A stretch of DNA of 64,000 bases, taken from positions 63,663,501-63,727,500 of the forward strand of contig CM027381.1 in NCBI GenBank assembly GCA_015680905.1, written 5' to 3'. The position numbers and the translations under genes are program-made. This DNA comes from Coptis chinensis. Taxonomy: Eukaryota > Streptophyta > Magnoliopsida > Ranunculales > Ranunculaceae. Of the stretch, positions 59,845 to 64,000 are shown piece by piece; position 1 is the first letter of the stretch, and every line of letters starts with the position of its first letter. The notes under the pieces are model-generated. The model saw only the letters and a program-made list of their open reading frames with translations. It ran no database searches and was not told where the DNA came from.

Positions 59845-60918
59845 TGATAAGAGCCCAAAACTGTAGTTTTAACGCCTTTAACCATCATACTTTTAGACCA
59901 ATTATGTGAGTAATAATTAAAGAGTTAATACGATTCGTGTTTTATGCATTTCAAGCTTCAAAGTCCATTATGTGCAGAAATGTGCCACTTTAGCGAGATA
60001 AAGGAGCAAAGGTCGGTTGCTAAGGAGTTCTGTGAATAAAGGCCAGGATTCAAGGAGACAAAGCCTTTGTAAAGCCCGATCAAAAGCTGAAAAGTCAACA
60101 CGGGCAAAAATAGTGCACAAGTCAGCAGAACTTCCGAAGGCCGTATCTTTGGACTCAGACCTCGGAATTGGGAGTATCTTATGTCAAAACGACCGGCTCG
60201 GAAAGAGATTTCCAATGGTCTAAGCCTTGACCCAATCAGACGAGTAGAAGTGGACAAAAAGTCTATCGAAGCCAACTGCAGCTGAAGAGGCCTTTTTGGA
60301 CTAAAGAAATTGGGTTTTAGGCCCGATTTTCCGGCCCAAAACATGGCTCCAAGCCCATGCACAATTTTTGGATCTGAAAGTATAAAAACAAAAGCTTGAC
60401 TCTTTGTTAATGGTAGATAGTTAGGTTAGGAAGTTAATGTTAATGGAGTTTAGGGTTAGAAAAAGATAGATCTAGATTAGTTAATTACTTAGTTTTCATT
60501 CCATTAATTAGTTTCATTCTTTGTTTTAGATTAGTTATTTAAATCATTGAATATCATTCATTAGATAAATAAAATAGTTGTTATTCATTCAATCATATCT
60601 TGTTCTTATTGTTCTATTAGATTTATAAAGTTAATTACTTATTCCATAATGACATGTTCTTATTATTGTTCTTGTGTTGGGAATGGTAGTATAGAAATTT
60701 CACATCAAATCATTACTCTCACCATTGTTCCTTTTGGGTTTGATTAGTTGAATTCAATTTAAGTCTAGACAGTTAAGAGTGGAACGAATCCTTACTCATT
60801 ATATTGCATGATTATGTTTTGAGAGTAAGAAGAATTGATTTAAACGTAAGAACGGTAGGATTACGTATTAGTGTTGTTAACATTAATATTTAGGATTCTA
60901 CTTTTTTTATGGATATCA
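59845..60918 (+). repeat. E5 3' LTR (1074 bp)
   Basis: TGATAAGAGCCC to GGATATCA, followed by GAGAC, which is also the start of the resumed Harbinger sequence. Confidence 0.9.
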
Positions 60919-60923
60919 GAGAC

Positions 60924-61936
60924 ACAAAATGTTAAAGGCCAAAGCAGTAAGAAGACGGTGTGGACGCTTGAAATGGATAAAATATTTATGAAACTTATGG
61001 TGGCGCAAGTGCATGATGGACAATACCTTGATGGCCAATTTAGTAAGCATGCTTGGAAGAATATAGTATAGCAGTTCAAAGCTAAATTTGGTCCCAACTA
61101 TGATCTGGAAATTTTAAAGAATCACTATAGAGCATTGAAGAAGAACCATAGTGCTATAAGAACTTTAATTAATCAAAGTGGATTTGGCTGGGATAATGAT
61201 AGAGAAATGGTGTATGCTGATGATGACCAGGCTTGGGATGATTATGTCATAGTGATTTTCTTACTTTACTTTAAGAACTTTTTGTCTTCCAAAGAACCAT
61301 AATTCATCACTAGAAAATTATGTCCACCATATGCAGGCACACTCGGATTTCGGAATTTGGAGAATTAAGTCTGTTACAGGATATGAGGACTTGTGCATAA
61401 TATTTGGTGATGGTGGGGCTAGTGGGAAACATAGTCGTGCCCCTAGCGAGAAAGTTATGAACCATGAAAAACATATTCCAAAAGATGCGGGGAATCTGAA
61501 TGGAGAGGGGTCCCAAAGTCCACTTGTTGGTTCTAATGATTTGGGTAATAATACTCTAAAACCGATCAATTTAGACAGTGAGTTTAAAGCTTGTGCCTTA
61601 CTTAAAAAGAGACGACCAAAGATGACGCCAAACCCTCATGATTCTAAAAAGCCGCGTCCTAAAAGCACTGGAGAGGGTATGATATATGCTATTCAAAGCA
61701 TGGCAACATCATTTACTGAAATAGCAAACAAGACGAAAGAAATTGCAACACCTAATTCTGAACCATTGTCTGAAACAAAGTTGATTGTTGAATTAGAAGC
61801 CATTCCTGATCTTGATGACCGTACTTTCATGCGATCTTTGGATTTCTTAGAAGATGAAAAGAAAGCGAGGGTGTTCATGGGGCTACATATGGAAAAGCAA
61901 AAGGAATGGTTGCTTTATCAATTTGAAGAAAAGTGA
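60924..61936 (+). pseudogene. PIF/Harbinger ORF1: Myb/SANT-like DNA-binding protein, interrupted
   Basis: Continues the frame begun at 40030 (MEKE, then TQNVKGQSSKKTVWTLEMD). The Myb/SANT-like domain runs from VWTLEMDKIFMKLMVAQVHD through FSKHAWKNIV and FKAKFGPNYDLEILKNHYRA to NQSGFGWDND and DDQAWDDYVI. An 85-bp intron (61252-61336, GTGATT to ATGCAG) separates exon 2, which starts AHSDFGIWRIKSVTGYEDLC and ends FLEDEKKARVFMGLHMEKQK with a stop at 61934-61936. One in-frame TAG (61069-61071) sits between NIV and QFKAKF where relatives have an amino acid, consistent with CAG to TAG. In the family this protein binds the transposon ends and helps bring the transposase; host proteins of the L10-interacting MYB type share the layout. 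With the E5 insertion and the stop it is not functional here. Confidence 0.75.
61252..61336 (+). other. Intron in Harbinger ORF1
   Basis: Donor GTGATTTTC after ...GATTATGTCATA, acceptor CATATGCAG before GCACACTCG. 85 bp, phase 0. The joined sequence reads DDYVI-AHSD as relatives do. Confidence 0.65.
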
Positions 61937-62287
61937 TAAGCAAGTTTATAACTTATTTTTTTTGTTGATCCCCAATATATTTGATGTGGAAAAATGCATA
62001 CTTTGTTTGTTGGCCTATTGGGGATCATTAGGTGTCCAGGTGTCGTAGACTTTATGAGTCTAGTAGTATATATTTTGCAAGGGTATGTATTGGATATATA
62101 TTTATTTTGTTAATTATGGTCACTTATGGGAATGCAATTAAAACTTGCTTAATTGAACATGTGTTTGTTCTATGTATTTAATGAGAATGCAAAACTTGTT
62201 TGAACATGAAGTTTGTTCTATTTATGCAATGAAGTAGTATTTTTATATTTGCTATGAAAATTATGTTTATTAGGTGTTATATAATAC
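61937..62287. other. Spacer between Harbinger ORF1 and ORF2
   Basis: A/T-rich. No gene is supported. It contains a duplicated AATGCAAAACTTG-like sequence near 62133 and 62185. Confidence 0.4.
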
Positions 62288-62306
62288 AACTTAAATATAC
62301 TATTAG
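62288..62306. repeat. L1 target-site duplication, left copy
   Basis: AACTTAAATATACTATTAG, repeated exactly at 62692-62710. Confidence 0.9.
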
Positions 62307-62691
62307 GGTTAAAAATATGTCTAAATGAGGGGCTGTTGAAAGTAGAAGTTGACTCAGACTCATTAAGAGCAGTTAACGTGATTAATAAGAAGGAAAAGCC
62401 TCCTTGGTACTGCCTGGACATAGTCATGGCTATCCAACTTATGTGCCCTCTTTTTGAGTTCATTTCCTTTCGACATGCAGTCAGAGAAACTAACCGGGCA
62501 GTAGACTTTTTAGCTTCTATTAGTCAAGCCTTTTATGTAAATTTTCCTTCCTTTATACCACCCCTTGATGAGACCCTCAACAACATTGTTAAAGAGGATG
62601 CACAAGGGAGAGTTTATGTAAGAATTTCTTAAGTAATACAACAGGTGAGGGCCTGCCAAACCCTAGCTTAACTTTCAAAAAAAAAAAAAAA
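62307..62691 (+). mobile_element. 5'-truncated L1-type LINE tail with poly(A)
   Basis: 385 bp ending in an A run (62677-62691). Only the C-terminal RNase H domain remains: VEVDSDSLRAVNVINKK, FRHAVRETNRAVDFLASISQ, then the usual plant L1 end LDETLNNIVKEDAQGRVY, stop at 62630-62632. It is flanked by a perfect 19-bp target duplication, so it is a young insertion of a nearly 5'-deleted copy. The two Asp of the RNase H core visible here are D in VDSDS and D in AVDFL. Confidence 0.85.
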
Positions 62692-62710
62692 AACTTAAAT
62701 ATACTATTAG
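62692..62710. repeat. L1 target-site duplication, right copy
   Basis: Exact copy of 62288-62306 following the poly(A). Confidence 0.9.
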
Positions 62711-62822
62711 CTTAATAAATATGTTGACAGGGCTATAGTATGTCTGACGACTCTGATAAAGAAGATATGATAATGCAAACAGCATGTGTTACTACCATGT
62801 TAACGGCTAGTTATTATCAATA

Positions 62823-63009
62823 CTAGCTATTGTGTACGTGGTATCCACGTGGGATTCAAAGACTTTTTTTTAAACTTAAAAATGTTAAATTACTATTTTA
62901 CCCCTAAAAAAATTTAAAAAATAAATAAAAAAAGTGAAATGACCAAAATGCCCCTACGTCCACACACATTACTGTTCACTCGACCCCATATTTTTCTATA
63001 TATTAAAGA
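62823..63009 (-). mobile_element. 187-bp non-autonomous Helitron inside the transposase exon
   Basis: On the minus strand it starts TCTTTAATATATAG after an A and ends CTAG before a T, the Helitron rule of insertion between A and T. A hairpin ACGTGG-TAT-CCACGT (62836-62850) lies nine bases before the CTAG. No target duplication, as expected. Removing it restores the transposase frame exactly (YYQY-YVSK). No coding capacity. Confidence 0.75.
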
Positions 63010-63412
63010 TTATGTCAGTAAAATTCCTTGCCACACTTCGGCTCTTAGTGGCACAGAGTGGGTTGAAGAAGTGCTTACTGGACATGGTGCGCAGTGCCAA
63101 GAAAACTTTCGTATGGAAAAACACGTGTTCTTGTGATTGTGTGATATTTTACAAACGAAAGGTCTACTCACTCACTTTGATACAGTACAGGTCGAGGAAC
63201 AACTAGCAATATTTATGTATACAATTGGTCATAACGAACGTAATTGAACCATTCAAGAACGTTTTCAGCATTTTGGAGAAACTATTAGCCGCCACTTCAA
63301 CAATGTCTTGAATGCAATAGTAGCACTATCTGAAGATTTTCTACAACCAGCAGGATCTAGTACTCCTCCTGAAATTCTTGCAGGTGGTTATAGATTTTAT
63401 CCGTATTTTAAG

Positions 63413-63511
63413 GTATTGACTACGTATGATTATAATTTTTTTAAAACTTAAATTGCATGATACATTTTAAATAGTTTGTTTTTTTTATTACTTAAAATAT
63501 ACTTCTATTAG
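63413..63511 (+). other. Intron 1 of the Harbinger transposase
   Basis: GTATTG to TTCTATTAG, 99 bp, between FYPYFK and DCVGAID. Confidence 0.7.
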
Positions 63512-63737
63512 GATTGTGTTGGAGCAATAGATAGAACTCATATCCCTGCATTGATTGGTTCAAATGAGAGAGTTCCTTTTATAAATAGGAAAGGAATTGT
63601 TACGCAAAATGTTTTGGTGGCATGTTCGTTTGACTTGCAGTTTCAATATGTTCTTGCCGATTGGGAAGGTTCGACTACAGATTCACGTGTTTTAAATTCA
63701 GCACTAACAAGGGAAGACAAATTGCAAGTACCTGAAG

Positions 63738-63865
63738 GTACATAATGCTTATTATTATGTTAAATCTTGTGGATTCTTTTGTCATGCTTAATATTCCAAA
63801 ACCCTTTATACTATTTGAACATGTTTATGATCATAATGCTTAATTTTATTTAATTTGAAATGTAG
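63738..63865 (+). other. Intron 2 of the Harbinger transposase
   Basis: GTACAT to AAATGTAG, 128 bp, between LQVPEG and KYYLADAGYA. It splits the Gly codon after its first base. Confidence 0.7.
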
Positions 63866-64000
63866 GTAAATATTATTTGGCTGATGCGGGCTATGCCAAT
63901 GCACCAAATTTTATTGCTCCATTTCGTGGCACTCGTTATCATCTAAAAGAATTTGGAGTGTTGCATCCTACAAATTACAAAGAGCTATTCAATCTTCGTC

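Larger units (their letters stand above)
40044..60918 (+). mobile_element. E5: Athila-like element without ORF-A/B, carrying E6
   Basis: A 20.9-kb composite flanked by perfect GAGAC duplications (40039-40043 and 60919-60923). LTRs are 40044-41114 and 59845-60918 and look about 96-97% alike by eye, so the insertion is recent. Without E6 (45266-57534) E5 is about 8.6 kb, with leader, gag, protease, post-protease region and 3' noncoding region. ORF-A and ORF-B are absent. No RT or integrase. Broken, with around five interruptions besides E6. Confidence 0.92.
36414..64000 (+). mobile_element. PIF/Harbinger transposon, right end outside window, with several nested insertions
   Basis: The left terminal repeat GGCCCTGTTTGGTAGCCC starts at 36414 after a TTA (36411-36413), the target type of the family. 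ORF1 (Myb/SANT-like) starts at 40030 and resumes at 60924; ORF2 (DDE transposase) runs from 62740 past the right edge. Insertions inside it are a solo LTR (37137-38718), E5 with E6 (40044-60918), an L1 tail (62307-62691) and a Helitron (62823-63009). Without these, about 4.5 kb is visible, a normal size for an autonomous element. The right terminal repeat is not seen, so a domesticated host gene pair remains possible. Confidence 0.6.
62740..64000 (+). pseudogene. PIF/Harbinger transposase (ORF2), split by a Helitron, right end outside window
   Basis: Exon 1 starts MSDDSDKEDMIMQTACVTTM at 62740, is interrupted by 62823-63009, and resumes in frame (YYQY/YVSKIPCHTSALSG, TEWVEEVLTGHGAQCQENF, RMEKHVFL) to 63412. 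Exon 2 (63512-63737) has DCVGAIDRTHIPALIGSNE and VLADWEGSTTDSRVLNSAL, holding the first two Asp of the DDE triad. Exon 3 (from 63866) has KYYLADAGYANAPNFIAPFR and RYHLKEFG. This is the DDE_4 transposase of PIF/Harbinger (plant ALP1-like). It cuts and joins at TTA-type targets with the ORF1 partner. Two TGA codons (63134-63136 and 63245-63247) stand where Arg is common in relatives, consistent with CGA to TGA changes. Not functional here. Confidence 0.8.

Overview
This window is repeat-dense plant nuclear DNA, most likely from a eudicot with a large genome. It holds Athila-like Ty3/gypsy elements with tRNA-Asp-type primer sites, a Tork/Tnt1-like Ty1/copia element, L1-type LINE pieces, a PIF/Harbinger transposon with a Myb-like ORF1 and a DDE transposase, a small Helitron, a PIF-type MITE and a small intron-containing GRF/CCHC zinc-finger gene. 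No rRNA, tRNA or CRISPR was seen. No intact ordinary host gene is certain.

Layout. 1-10851: element E1 (Athila-like, minus strand), inserted into E2 (Athila-like, plus strand), whose 3' part runs 10852-17202. 17203-18732: GRF zinc-finger gene (minus) and a decayed unrecognised gene. 18733-33002: copia element E3, split by E4 (22855-31723, minus), a gypsy gag-protease element with AATGC target duplications. 33003-36300: LINE remnant, MITE with TTA duplications, and an inverted-repeat element full of palindromic minisatellite. From 36414 to beyond the right edge: a PIF/Harbinger transposon that has taken several insertions. These are a solo LTR (37137-38718), Athila-like E5 (40044-60918, GAGAC duplications) that carries E6 inside it (45266-57534, ACCAT duplications), a short L1 tail (62307-62691, 19-bp duplications) and a 187-bp Helitron (62823-63009) between A and T inside the transposase exon.

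Main biological point. None of the five gypsy-type elements shows a reverse transcriptase or integrase. They carry gag, protease and a conserved post-protease region, and some carry two further ORFs, called ORF-A and ORF-B here. Those two share a motif layout and are probably related. ORF-B has a conserved TATA box about 335-390 bp upstream and, in two copies, an intron-like stretch of 136-137 bp just after it, so it looks like a separate transcription unit inside the element. GC-rich GCGC motifs recur in the gag and ORF-B leaders, and a TTTGGGGGTGG polypurine motif follows each module. A 21-nt hairpin in the 3' region is kept even in the distant family E4. Together these suggest a modular, non-autonomous family mobilised by a partner outside the window.

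Limits. Similarities were judged by eye, family names come from recognised motifs, and the ORF-A/ORF-B functions are unknown.
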